This document shows positions 36,979-45,291 of a DNA stretch of 64,000 nt, one piece after another (position 1 is the first letter of the stretch; each line of letters begins with the position of its first letter). Under the pieces are notes generated by a model. It was not told where the DNA came from. It made no database searches and saw only the letters and a program-made list of their open reading frames with translations. Origin of the DNA: Burkholderia sp. OK233 (GTDB taxonomy: Bacteria > Pseudomonadota > Gammaproteobacteria > Burkholderiales > Burkholderiaceae); NCBI RefSeq assembly GCF_900230185.1, contig NZ_OCSR01000002.1:3596001-3660000 (forward strand). Direction: 5' to 3'. The translations under genes were made by a program, and so were the position numbers.

Positions 36979-37713
36979 TCAATGATGCAAAATTCTCGAA
37001 AGGAACTGCTTTGCGCGATCCGTCCGTCCGTCAATATTTCCGAAGAATTCGTCCTTGGATGTGTCCTCGAGAATCTTGCCGCCATCCATGAAGACGACGC
37101 GATCCGCAACGTTACGAGCAAAGCCCATTTCGTGAGTCACACATATCATCGTTGTACCTTCTCTCGCGAGTTCGATCATCACGTCGAGCACTTCATTGAC
37201 CATTTCGGGATCAAGGGCTGACGTAGGTTCGTCGAACAGCATGCAGATAGGATCCATGGAAAGGGCACGAGCGATGGCTGCACGTTGCTGCTGACCACCT
37301 GAGAGCTGAGCCGGATGCTTGAATGCGTGATCTTTCAATCCCACTCGCGTGAGATATTTCAGACCTCTCTCCGTTGCCTCTTCCGCTGGGCGACGTAGAA
37401 CCTTGACCTGTGCGATGGTCAAATTTTCGATGATCGTGAGATGCGGAAACAGCTCGAAGTGCTGAAACACCATGCCCACTCTCGATCGCAACTTCGAGAG
37501 ATTGGTTTTCGGGCTGCAAACGGAAGTGCCATTAACGAATATGTCTCCTTTCTGGATGGGTTCCAGTCCATTGATCGTTTTAATCAGTGTGGATTTCCCC
37601 GATCCAGATGGTCCGCAAACAACTACAACTTCACCCTTGGCGACGTGAGTCGTGCAGTCTGTCAGTACTTGAAAATTTCCGTACTGCTTCGACACGTTGT
37701 TGATTTCGATCAT
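36979..37713 (-). CDS. Amino-acid ABC transporter ATP-binding protein (GltL-like)
   Basis: A 244-residue ATPase with Walker A GPSGSGKST, Q-loop FQHFELFPH, signature LSGGQQQR, Walker B CMLFDEPTSALDP and CVTHEMGFARN. It is the first gene of the reverse-strand importer operon. The 19-bp element at 37902-37920, identical to that at 17.2 kb, lies 189 bases upstream. Confidence 0.93.
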   Translation of the reverse strand: MIEINNVSKQYGNFQVLTDCTTHVAKGEVVVVCGPSGSGKSTLIKTINGLEPIQKGDIFVNGTSVCSPKTNLSKLRSRVGMVFQHFELFPHLTIIENLTIAQVKVLRRPAEEATERGLKYLTRVGLKDHAFKHPAQLSGGQQQRAAIARALSMDPICMLFDEPTSALDPEMVNEVLDVMIELAREGTTMICVTHEMGFARNVADRVVFMDGGKILEDTSKDEFFGNIDGRTDRAKQFLSRILHH

Positions 37714-38036
37714 CTGTGAACTCGCTTCTTAGATATCCTGCAGAATCGCTTGCGATAAATATCGGCCTTCAACCCGGAGACTGCTACGCGTCGGCCAAGC
37801 GGTCAGAGGGTCGATCTACATCCTGACAATTGGATGCGCTGCGCGCATTAGGCCGCTTGCTGAGGTTGCGTGTGTCTGACTTTGCAACCGGTCAATATAG
37901 TCGTCAAGGGAATATTTGGACATTAAAACAGTCCTTTTTTTCTGGTTGTGGCGTTGCGATTTCAGCTCACACGAATGAGCGGAAGTTGAATATCAAAGAG
38001 GGGCTGCGACACAAGTCCGGATGCGGACTCGTATGC
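37714..38036. other. Upstream region of the reverse-strand importer
   Basis: 323 bases between the importer ATPase start and the 3' end of the LysR gene. It holds the shared 19-bp element (37902-37920) and AT-rich DNA around 37880-37935. No gene is supported. Confidence 0.5.
37902..37920 (-). promoter_or_regulatory. Shared 19-bp upstream element, copy 2
   Basis: Identical to 17235-17253 (CGTCAAGGGAATATTTGGA on the plus strand) and in the same orientation relative to the reverse-strand gene it precedes. The flanks are unrelated, so this is a conserved site rather than part of a longer duplication. Confidence 0.5.
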
Positions 38037-39035
38037 TCAACGGGAGGAAAAGTAGGCGGGCGCAGTGCGAGTGAAATCGCACAGATCTGATGCGAGGGAG
38101 GCGACGTGGCGCAGAAAGTCGTCGGCGTGCGCTTTCTTGTACATCATCACGTACGGCGCGCGAGGCAGGGGAGGCGAACTGCGGATAAGTCGCAGTTGCC
38201 CTGCAGAGACCAGGTTGTCGAAAATCCTCCGCGGAAGATAACTGATTCCGAGACCGCTAAGAGTAAGCGATGCGATTGCGGTAAGGCTGCTGCTCGATAG
38301 GGAGTTCTCGATCTTTACGCGATTATCCAATAACCAACGCCCAATCATGTCCCCGAGCCCTGATGCATGTAGCTGGACAATGATCGTGTGCTTCGAGAGG
38401 TCTCGCAGAGTCAGTTCTTCCGTCTGGTCGAGATAACCGGGGCTGCACATCCATGCATACTCGACCGAATCAAGGGCCACCAGTTCGAACTGCGCGTCGC
38501 GGTAGGTGTCGGGCACGACTACCATATCCAGTTCGTCTGCTGCGAGTTTCGCAATAAGGTGGGCGCTCGAGTCGACCGCAGGTTCTAGCGCGATCCCAGG
38601 GTAGCTGCCGCGAATGCGCTGCACAAGCGTGGGCAGCCAGGTCATGGCCGTCAACTCTGTAACGCCGAGCCTCAAGGTTCTTAGTGTGGGAATCGCGGCG
38701 GCGCTCATGCCCATAATTCGATCGCGCACCTCGAGTATCTCGCGCGCCATTACCAGCAAGCGCTCGCCTTGAGGCGTGATCATCGCCTTTCGACGTGACC
38801 GGTCGAACAGTGTGACCCCAAGCAGAGATTCGAGCTCCTGCAGCCGTTTGGAAATGGCCGATTGGGTCGTACTCAGGCGGACGGCAGCCTGTTCGAGCCC
38901 GCCCAGTTCCGCGGCCCAAAAGAACGCTTCGAGTTGTTTTAGAGTGACCAAGACTATCAAGCCGATGTGGGAAAAAAATTCCGTTAAAGCTGGATAAAAA
39001 GTCGCTTGTGGAATGGGTTGATTGGACTCTACCAT
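38037..39035 (-). CDS. LysR family transcriptional regulator
   Basis: A LysR protein of 332 residues if begun at 39035; the conserved domain starts at TLKQLEAFFWAAELGGLEQAAVRLSTTQSAISKRLQELESLLGVTLFDRSRRK, so a shorter form from TTG at 38951 is possible. The effector domain runs to residue 320. It is divergent from the SDR/RraA pair, starting 65 bases away, and is the likely regulator of that unit. The importer operon on its other side is also a candidate target. Confidence 0.88.
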   Translation of the reverse strand: MVESNQPIPQATFYPALTEFFSHIGLIVLVTLKQLEAFFWAAELGGLEQAAVRLSTTQSAISKRLQELESLLGVTLFDRSRRKAMITPQGERLLVMAREILEVRDRIMGMSAAAIPTLRTLRLGVTELTAMTWLPTLVQRIRGSYPGIALEPAVDSSAHLIAKLAADELDMVVVPDTYRDAQFELVALDSVEYAWMCSPGYLDQTEELTLRDLSKHTIIVQLHASGLGDMIGRWLLDNRVKIENSLSSSSLTAIASLTLSGLGISYLPRRIFDNLVSAGQLRLIRSSPPLPRAPYVMMYKKAHADDFLRHVASLASDLCDFTRTAPAYFSSR

Positions 39036-39100
39036 TTCTTCGAAGGTTTGTGCGGCCGCCAGATGCCGCCCAATGTCGCTTGTTCATGGTAGGGGAAAGA

Positions 39101-39886
39101 ATGGATCTTGGAATTGCGGGAAAGGTTGCCCTCGTACTCGGGGGCGCCGGTGGACTGGGGGCTGCGATCGCGGCGGCGTTGGCGCGCGAGGGAGCGGCTG
39201 TTGTAATCGCTGACCGGGATGAGGCGGGTTTGCGCGCGGTTCAGGAGCGTCTGAGCGGCCAGAAACTGAATTGCCACGCAGAGTTGTGGGACCTCGGCGA
39301 TCTCGACATCGTGGACGATAAGGTTGCAACGATCGAGTCTCGAGTCGGGAGCGTGCAGATTCTCGTGAACAACACAGGCGGCCCACCACCCTCGGTGGCT
39401 TATGGCTTGAGCCCGGCTGTCTGGAGCGAGCACTTCGAGAAGATGGTTCAGGCGCCGATTGCCATCACCGACCGGGTATTGCCGGGCATGCGTGCGAATC
39501 GATGGGGGCGTGTAATCACCAGTGCATCTTCCGGGGTCATCTCGCCCATCCCCAATCTCGCGGTATCGAATTCGTTGCGCTCGGCTTTGGTCGGTTGGTC
39601 GAAGTCCTTGGCAAGAGAGGTCGCGGCTGACGGAATTACAGCCAACATCGTCGTACCCGGGCGAATTGCGACCGACCGTATCAAGTTCCTGGATGAACAA
39701 AAGGCAAAGCGAGAAGGGAGCACGGTTGAAGCCGTCAGCGCCCAAAGCACCAGTTCAATTCCTGTCGGACGCTACGGTCGACCAGAAGAATACGCCGATG
39801 TGATTACCTTTCTCGCGAGTGAGCGTGCATCGTACGTGACAGGATCAATCGTGCGTGTCGACGGTGGTCTTATTGCCAGTGTGTAA
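39101..39886 (+). CDS. SDR family protein lacking the usual Tyr/Lys pair
   Basis: A 261-residue short-chain dehydrogenase/reductase fold protein; the start at 39101 follows AGGGGAAAG. The Rossmann motif GGAGGLGAAIA, the NNTGG cofactor motif and the C-terminal FLASERASYVTGSIVRVDGG are normal. Where YxxxK is expected after SASSGVISP, the sequence reads PNLAVSNSLRSALVGWSKSLA, without Tyr and Lys. Such variants exist in a group annotated as SDR oxidoreductases; catalysis may be altered or lost. It is followed by the RraA-like gene after 61 bases. Confidence 0.85.
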   Translation: MDLGIAGKVALVLGGAGGLGAAIAAALAREGAAVVIADRDEAGLRAVQERLSGQKLNCHAELWDLGDLDIVDDKVATIESRVGSVQILVNNTGGPPPSVAYGLSPAVWSEHFEKMVQAPIAITDRVLPGMRANRWGRVITSASSGVISPIPNLAVSNSLRSALVGWSKSLAREVAADGITANIVVPGRIATDRIKFLDEQKAKREGSTVEAVSAQSTSSIPVGRYGRPEEYADVITFLASERASYVTGSIVRVDGGLIASV

Positions 39887-39947
39887 ACAGTCAATATATC
39901 GAAGGACTATTGCCGGCCAGTACGGTACTTCCTACTGAGAGCGCACA

Positions 39948-40655
39948 ATGCTTGATAAAGAAATCGTTCAGACCTTGTCAAAGGTGACAACTGCGACCTT
40001 GACGACAATCCTTTTCAAAAAGGGTTTGCGCAACGTCTGGCTGCGTAAGACTGCTCCGCTTTTCGCAGATCAACCCCGTGTTGTCGGAGAGGCATTCACC
40101 ATGCGCTTTGTGCCGGCGCGAGAGGATATCGCGACTCCTGCTGCCTGGTCTTCGCCAAAGTCAACACGGATGGCCGTCGAAGCCATGCCGGACGGTTGTG
40201 TCGTTGTCGTCGACGCTATGGGCATCGCCGACGCCGGAATTTTTGGAGACATCCTTTGCGCCCGGATGCATCAGAAAGGTGTCGCCGGGCTCGTGACCGA
40301 TGGAGCACTTCGTGACCGGGCGGGTCTCGCGCTGGCTGAATTGCCGATCTGGTGCAGCGGCGTGGCAGCACCTCCAGCCGTTGCCCAACTCGCTTTTGTC
40401 GATTGGCAGGAAACAATCGGATGTGGCGGAGTGGCCGTGATTCCCGGGGACGTTATCGTTGCCGACGAAGATGGTGCGGTTGTCATTCCGGCGGCGCTTC
40501 TGGATGACGTTGTTGCAACAGCGTTGGCGCAAGAACAAAGCGAGACCTGGATACTGAGGCAGGTCAAGCTGGGTGCAGCGCTGAGTGGACTGTATCCGAT
40601 GAGTGTCGAGAATCAGGCGCGATACGAAGCGGATGCCAAGGCGGGACTCGTCTGA
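39948..40655 (+). CDS. RraA-like protein (HMG/CHA aldolase or oxaloacetate decarboxylase family)
   Basis: A 235-residue protein of the RraA/4-hydroxy-4-methyl-2-oxoglutarate aldolase superfamily. The metal/pyruvate-site motif is seen in GVAGLVTDGALRDRAGL, together with GCGGVAVIPGDVIVADEDGAVVIP. The stand-alone catabolic members cleave 2-oxo acids with divalent metal; the true RNase-E inhibitor RraA is about 160 residues, so the longer form favours an enzyme. It probably forms a two-gene unit with the SDR gene. Confidence 0.85.
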   Translation: MLDKEIVQTLSKVTTATLTTILFKKGLRNVWLRKTAPLFADQPRVVGEAFTMRFVPAREDIATPAAWSSPKSTRMAVEAMPDGCVVVVDAMGIADAGIFGDILCARMHQKGVAGLVTDGALRDRAGLALAELPIWCSGVAAPPAVAQLAFVDWQETIGCGGVAVIPGDVIVADEDGAVVIPAALLDDVVATALAQEQSETWILRQVKLGAALSGLYPMSVENQARYEADAKAGLV

Positions 40656-41206
40656 GTCGCGTGCGCCGGGTCGCGGTGTTCAAAACGTGCAGAACCGGAT
40701 GGGAGTCCACGGCGGTACCGAAGGCTTCCTACGTTCACCATTTGCACACTCGGATCGTCATTGTGTTTTCGCGATGGAGGCAGGCTGACGCTTGCTGCGT
40801 CGCGCACCAAACACGGCATGCTCCCCTGGCCTCACCGTAGCGTCCAGCCTCGAAGGTAGCCCCGGCGCCCCGTATCGCCTGCCTCACTCCCAAGGTCTCC
40901 ACGCTGGACGCCATGGGGAAATGTACGTGATCGTTGCCCGGCAGTCGGCGGGATTCAAACTCCCTCGGCGGTTCCGCCTTCGCCCTTCATCCAATTTTTG
41001 ACGTTGCTCCTCAGGCGCACGTGCCGACGCGTCTACCCGGCAGGACGGCTCCCAAATCGCATCTGACGATCCTGGTTCGACTTCTATGGTAGATTATATC
41101 TCCGATAGAAGAGTAGAATAGCAGCCGGGTGGCGCAGTTTCAAGGGTATCAAGTATTTCTCTCGATACGCTAAACTTCCGTCGATACAGATAATGGACTG
41201 TCATAC
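40656..41206. other. Intergenic region with a GC-rich dyad and the regulator promoter
   Basis: About 550 bases. At 40840-40911 a GC-rich block is bounded by 9-bp inverted repeats GCGTCCAGC and GCTGGACGC and could fold as RNA or be the scar of an element. A GGGATTCAAACTCCC string at 40949-40963 resembles a tRNA T-arm, but no tRNA is complete. The regulator operator lies at 41081-41111. Confidence 0.4.
41081..41111. promoter_or_regulatory. Extended dyad upstream of the XRE-cupin gene (candidate autoregulatory operator)
   Basis: CTTCTAT and ATAGAAG form the outer arms, and GTAGAT-TAT-ATCTCC the inner dyad. The inner motif matches the dyads at 32712-32726 and 41888-41902. Only this copy has both outer arms. 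It lies about 100 bases before the regulator gene, which is where an autoregulatory site is expected. Confidence 0.6.
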
Positions 41207-41818
41207 ATGAGCAGCAACAACACCCCCTCATCTGAAGTTGATTCAGAGCACGATGAACTCGCCTACGAATTTGGGCGGCGCGTGCGGGCGCTTCGAGATC
41301 GCAGCGAATTGACGCTTGAAGATCTGGCGACGCGGTCCGGCGTCAGTCGTGCGATGCTCTCGAAGGTCGAGCGTGGGGAAAAGAATCCAACTATTGGTGT
41401 GGCAAAGCGGATCGCGCACGCGCTCGACACTACGCTTAGTTTCCTGACGGGTGGGGTCGAGGATCGGCAGGCGGTGATCATCGTTCGCCATAATCAGCGC
41501 CACGTATTCCGCGATAGTAAGACCGGGTTCGAGCGCCATCTTCTTACGCCAACTATGGTGGGTAGCCGGGTCGAATTGTTGCAACATCTGCTTCCGGCGG
41601 GTGTCTCCACGGGCATGATGCCTGCTTATCGGAACGGTACGGAAAAGCACATTGCTGTGACTCAAGGTGAGTTGATCGTTTCACTGCCTGGACAAGAGGT
41701 GCATCTCGTAGAAGGAGATGCGCTCTTCTTCGAAGCGAAAGTTGAACACGGTTTCACCAACCGAACGAAAAAACCGTGCGTCTACTACGTAGTCATCTCC
41801 CATCGCGACGATAAGTAA
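41207..41818 (+). CDS. XRE family regulator with cupin domain
   Basis: A 203-residue protein. Residues 24-80 form a Cro/cI helix-turn-helix (RALRDRSELTLEDLATRSGVSRAMLSKVERGEKNPTIGVAKRIAHAL). Residues 100-200 form a cupin (EKHIAVTQGELIVSLPGQEVHLVEGDALFFEAKVEHGFTNR) that should sense a small ligand. Regulators of this build control amine and amino-acid catabolism (PuuR-like). It precedes the FAH/MBL/LeuCD operon on the same strand, and a shared dyad occurs before its own gene, that operon and ridA at 32.8 kb. Confidence 0.92.
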   Translation: MSSNNTPSSEVDSEHDELAYEFGRRVRALRDRSELTLEDLATRSGVSRAMLSKVERGEKNPTIGVAKRIAHALDTTLSFLTGGVEDRQAVIIVRHNQRHVFRDSKTGFERHLLTPTMVGSRVELLQHLLPAGVSTGMMPAYRNGTEKHIAVTQGELIVSLPGQEVHLVEGDALFFEAKVEHGFTNRTKKPCVYYVVISHRDDK

Positions 41819-41871
41819 TCGGCGCAGGCTCGATTGGACGCGCGGGAACCCACATCTAGCAGAAGTGGGGC

Positions 41872-41902
41872 TTGACGTTCTTCTATAGTGGATTTAATCT
41901 AC
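41872..41902 (+). promoter_or_regulatory. Promoter with GTGGAT-N3-ATCTAC operator, upstream of the FAH gene
   Basis: TTGACG (41872-41877) and TAATCT (41895-41900) with a 17-base spacer give a plausible sigma-70 promoter. The dyad GTGGAT-TTA-ATCTAC at 41888-41902 covers the -10 region, preceded by TTCTTCTATA exactly as in the ridA promoter at 32.7 kb. Confidence 0.65.
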
Positions 41903-41990
41903 GAACTAGTCGCCACGTCGTACAGCGAGATCGAGAGATTTCATGACGGCGGTAGCGCGTCCGAGATATTGATCTTACATATATTAAGGA

Positions 41991-42917
41991 ATGCGAATGG
42001 AAAATGCCGAACTTAACGTGAGTGACCTAAACCTGAGGTTAGCCAACCTTCGCGTGGAAGGTGCGCTCGCCCTGGGCGCAGAGATGGATGGGCTGCTCAT
42101 CAACATCTCGCGTGCTGGCCATGCCTTATCCCTGCCGGTGCCGGCAGACATGGATGACCTGATTCAGAACCGTCGAGCTGCAGAAGTGCGTGCGGTCGTC
42201 GATCAACTCCGCGCGAGCGGCGAAACGAGATCGTTTTCCGAACCGAATGGTGCGTTTGCTCCCCTGGTTACCCGTCCGCAGAAAATCATCTGCGTGGGAT
42301 TCAACTATCTGGCGCATGCGGCGGAGACGGGAACGGAGGTTCCCAAAGCACCGCCCCTTTTTAGTAAGTTCGTTAATGCATTGAATCACCATGACGGTAC
42401 CGTGGAATTGCCGACGGCAGTCGATCATGAGTTTGACTACGAGACCGAACTTGTTGTCGTGTTCGAACGGAAGTGTAAGAACGTATCTGAGCAGGATGCA
42501 CTTTCCGTTGTCGCGGGATATTGCGTCGGGAACGACATTAGTGCAAGAGGTCTGCAGAACATTACATCGCAATTTATGGCAGGGAAGATGTCCGACGGCT
42601 TTGCACCACTGGGCCCGTGGCTCGCTACGCGCCATCTGGTTCCTGATCCGAACAACTTGCGCCTGCAGACCCGTCTGAATGGCGAGATCAGGCAGGATAG
42701 CAATACCAGCGAGATGATCTTTGATTGTAGAAAGATCATCAGTTACGTCACCAGTATCGCGACGATCGAGCCAGGCGACATTCTCTTCACGGGAACGCCG
42801 CCGGGTGTCATCTGGGGGCAAAAAATACCTCGCGACGAGCGCCAGTGGTTGAAAGCCGGCGATCGAGTAGTTTCTTCAATCGAAGGGCTGGGTGAGCTGG
42901 CCGTTGATTTCCGTTAA
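41991..42917 (+). CDS. Fumarylacetoacetate hydrolase family protein
   Basis: A 308-residue FAH-fold enzyme. ICVGFNYLAHAAETG is the substrate/metal loop entry, DYETELVVVFERK holds the ExE metal ligands, VAGYCVGNDISARGLQ and FTGTPPGVIWG are further family motifs. Activities in this group include hydrolysis of acylpyruvates and decarboxylation or dehydratase-type steps on 2-oxo acids. Start may be 41991 or the ATG at 41997, which has AAGG better placed. First gene of an apparent operon with MBL and LeuC/LeuD-like genes. Confidence 0.9.
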   Translation: MRMENAELNVSDLNLRLANLRVEGALALGAEMDGLLINISRAGHALSLPVPADMDDLIQNRRAAEVRAVVDQLRASGETRSFSEPNGAFAPLVTRPQKIICVGFNYLAHAAETGTEVPKAPPLFSKFVNALNHHDGTVELPTAVDHEFDYETELVVVFERKCKNVSEQDALSVVAGYCVGNDISARGLQNITSQFMAGKMSDGFAPLGPWLATRHLVPDPNNLRLQTRLNGEIRQDSNTSEMIFDCRKIISYVTSIATIEPGDILFTGTPPGVIWGQKIPRDERQWLKAGDRVVSSIEGLGELAVDFR

Positions 42918-42929
42918 GCGAGGCCGCTC

Positions 42930-43709
42930 ATGAATGACGCGACAATCGAACGTCTTTACATCCTCGATGGTGGAGTCGCGCAAGTCGACGATGCCTCCAT
43001 CTATTCACCCGGTGTGAACGTCGGCAAACCGATGACGCTAAGTTGCAATGCCTATCTCATTCGCCATCGGGATTCCTGGATGCTGTGGGACACGGGCACT
43101 CAGGATGACCTAATCAAGGAGCCAGACGGCCGGATCATTGCTCACGGCATTCGAGGGACAGTCAGCAAGACGATCGCATCGCAGCTTGCGGAGATAGGGG
43201 TTGGGCCGAATGACGTCGCGAAGCTTGCACTTTCGCATGCTCACTATGATCACGTCGGGAACTGCCGACTATTTAAAAACGCGGAGTGGATCGCACAGAG
43301 GTCCGAGTACGAAGCGATGTTTGGATCCGATCCCGACGAATACGGATTTGAAACCCAACTCTACGCTTCGCTACGAGATAACAAAACCACGATGATTGAC
43401 GGAGACTACGACGTTTTTGGCGATGGGGCCGTCCGTATCATCTCGACTCCGGGGCACACCCCCGGTCACTCTTCATTGCTATTGAACCTGCCAACGACCG
43501 GCAAGGTGTTATTGAGCGGGGACGTTGCTCACAATCGACGAAACTTTCAGTGCAGGTGCGTGCCGTCGTTCAATGTCGACCGGCTTCAGTCGATCGCATC
43601 GATGGATAGGGTTCAAGAGCTTCTGGATGCCGAAGGTGCAACGCTTTTCGTCAACCACGATGTGGTGCAGAACGGAACCTTGCCCCACGCGCCGCAGTGG
43701 ATCACATAA
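42930..43709 (+). CDS. MBL-fold hydrolase, N-acyl homoserine lactonase-like
   Basis: A 259-residue metallo-beta-lactamase-fold protein. LSHAHYDHVGN is the HxHxDH metal motif near residues 101-110, TPGHTPGHSSLLL supplies the next His, GDVAHN the bridging Asp, and FVNHDVVQ the last His. The overall pattern resembles AttM/AiiA lactonases. In this operon it more probably opens a lactone or cleaves an ester intermediate of catabolism than quenches quorum signals, but both are possible. It starts 12 bases after the FAH stop. Confidence 0.88.
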   Translation: MNDATIERLYILDGGVAQVDDASIYSPGVNVGKPMTLSCNAYLIRHRDSWMLWDTGTQDDLIKEPDGRIIAHGIRGTVSKTIASQLAEIGVGPNDVAKLALSHAHYDHVGNCRLFKNAEWIAQRSEYEAMFGSDPDEYGFETQLYASLRDNKTTMIDGDYDVFGDGAVRIISTPGHTPGHSSLLLNLPTTGKVLLSGDVAHNRRNFQCRCVPSFNVDRLQSIASMDRVQELLDAEGATLFVNHDVVQNGTLPHAPQWIT

Positions 43710-43858
43710 CGCATTTTGCAAAAAGGAGGCTGTCTTCGAGGCGAAGTTCACAGGTCAACCTGAGCAAAGAGCGAAGTAATTCTGGTCACATTCGCGGGTG
43801 GTGTTGAATGGGGCGCGCCACCCGTCACAGGCCGGTCTCTGGAGAGCAGGAACACGAG

Positions 43859-45268
43859 ATGCAGCGAACCCTGTATGACAAGATTTTTGACTCGCATGTC
43901 ATAAGAACGGAGCCCGATGGTAGATCGCTCATCTATGTCGATCGTCATCTGATCCACGAGGTCACCAGTCCACAAGCCTTCGAATCAATGAGGCTGACCG
44001 GTCGGTCTGTTTGGCGGCCAGAGGGACACATAGCGGTTGCTGACCACAACGTTCCCACTACAGAACGAGATTCGGGTATCACAGACAGATTCTCTGCTCT
44101 CCAGATACGTGAACTCGAAAAGAATGCTGTCCAAAATAACATCATTCACATCGGGATGCGTGACCCCCGACAGGGCATCGTGCACGTTGTTGCTCCTGAA
44201 CTTGGTATCACGCTTCCAGGAATGACCGTGGTATGTGGCGACTCCCATACGAGCACGCACGGCGCGCTTGGCGCGCTCGCCTTCGGAATCGGCACGTCGG
44301 AACTCGAACACGTCCTGTGCTCGCAGACTTTGGTCGTTCGAAAAAGCAAGACGATGCGCGTTTCTATAGAAGGCGTGCTACCTCACGGATGTTCGGCAAA
44401 GGATATCGCGCTGTACGTCATTGGGAAATTGGACGCCGGTGGAGCGACTGGATACACGATCGAATTCTCAGGACCTGTCGTCCGGAAACTGACGATGGAA
44501 GGACGAATGACACTTTGCAATATGTCTATCGAGGCTGGTGCGCGTTCGGGACTCGTGGCTGTCGATAAGACCACGTTGGAGTATTGCAAAGGTCGGCGTC
44601 ATGCCCCCAAAGCACAGAACTGGGGAGTGGCTTGCAAAGAGTGGGCCGAGTTGCACTCGGATACGAGTGCGACGTTCGATGCCGAATTCTCTTTCGATGT
44701 TTCTGGCCTTGTTCCGCAAGTCACATGGGGAACGTCTCCGGACATGGTGGTGGGTATTGATGAAATTGTTCCCGATCCCACTAGCATTAGCATTGAGTCA
44801 AGTCGGCGGTCATACGAAAGAGCCCTTTCATACATGGGGCTGGCACCTGATACTGCAATACAGTCGATTATGTTGGACAAGATATTCATTGGATCTTGCA
44901 CCAACGGGCGACTCGAAGACTTGCGTGTCGCGGCAAGCGTATTACGGCAGATGGGTGGAAGGATTGCTTCCAATATCCGACAGGCATTGGCAGTACCTGG
45001 GTCGACCGCGGTAAAGCGTGAGGCCGAGCAGGAGGGTTTGGACAAGGTATTTCTTGACGCTGGATTCGAATGGCGCGATTCGGGTTGTTCTATGTGCCTC
45101 GCAATGAACGCCGATCGCCTCGAAGCCGGGGAGCGTGCAGCTTCGACGTCGAATCGAAATTTTGAGGGGCGCCAAGGTTCCGGAGGAAGAACGCATCTCG
45201 TAAGCCCTGCCATGGCTGCCGCTGCGGCAATGACGGGGCATTTCTTTGACGTGCGCTCGATCCATTAG
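43859..45268 (+). CDS. 3-isopropylmalate dehydratase large subunit-like hydro-lyase
   Basis: A 469-residue LeuC homologue, started at 43859 after GGAGAGCAGGAACACGAG. VADHNVPTTERDSGI, VVCGDSHTSTHGALGALAFGIGTSELEHVLCSQ, IGSCTNGRLEDLR and SGCSMCLAMN provide the active site and the three [4Fe-4S] cysteines. Its partner subunit gene follows at once. Because leucine genes (leuB, leuA) are absent and catabolic genes surround it, it is probably a hydro-lyase for another malate derivative, such as a dimethylmalate- or citramalate-type substrate. That substrate is inference. Confidence 0.9.
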   Translation: MQRTLYDKIFDSHVIRTEPDGRSLIYVDRHLIHEVTSPQAFESMRLTGRSVWRPEGHIAVADHNVPTTERDSGITDRFSALQIRELEKNAVQNNIIHIGMRDPRQGIVHVVAPELGITLPGMTVVCGDSHTSTHGALGALAFGIGTSELEHVLCSQTLVVRKSKTMRVSIEGVLPHGCSAKDIALYVIGKLDAGGATGYTIEFSGPVVRKLTMEGRMTLCNMSIEAGARSGLVAVDKTTLEYCKGRRHAPKAQNWGVACKEWAELHSDTSATFDAEFSFDVSGLVPQVTWGTSPDMVVGIDEIVPDPTSISIESSRRSYERALSYMGLAPDTAIQSIMLDKIFIGSCTNGRLEDLRVAASVLRQMGGRIASNIRQALAVPGSTAVKREAEQEGLDKVFLDAGFEWRDSGCSMCLAMNADRLEAGERAASTSNRNFEGRQGSGGRTHLVSPAMAAAAAMTGHFFDVRSIH

Positions 45269-45291
45269 CACCGAGAGTTTGTGAGGGAAGT

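Noticed and set aside
40930..40985. Possible tRNA because of a GGGATTCAAACTCCC T-arm-like string
   Set aside because: No acceptor, D or anticodon arms can be built around it and no CCA end follows.
42930..43709. Dedicated quorum-quenching lactonase
   Set aside because: The fold and HxHxDH motif fit, but the gene is embedded in a catabolic operon, so a quorum-quenching call is not justified from sequence.
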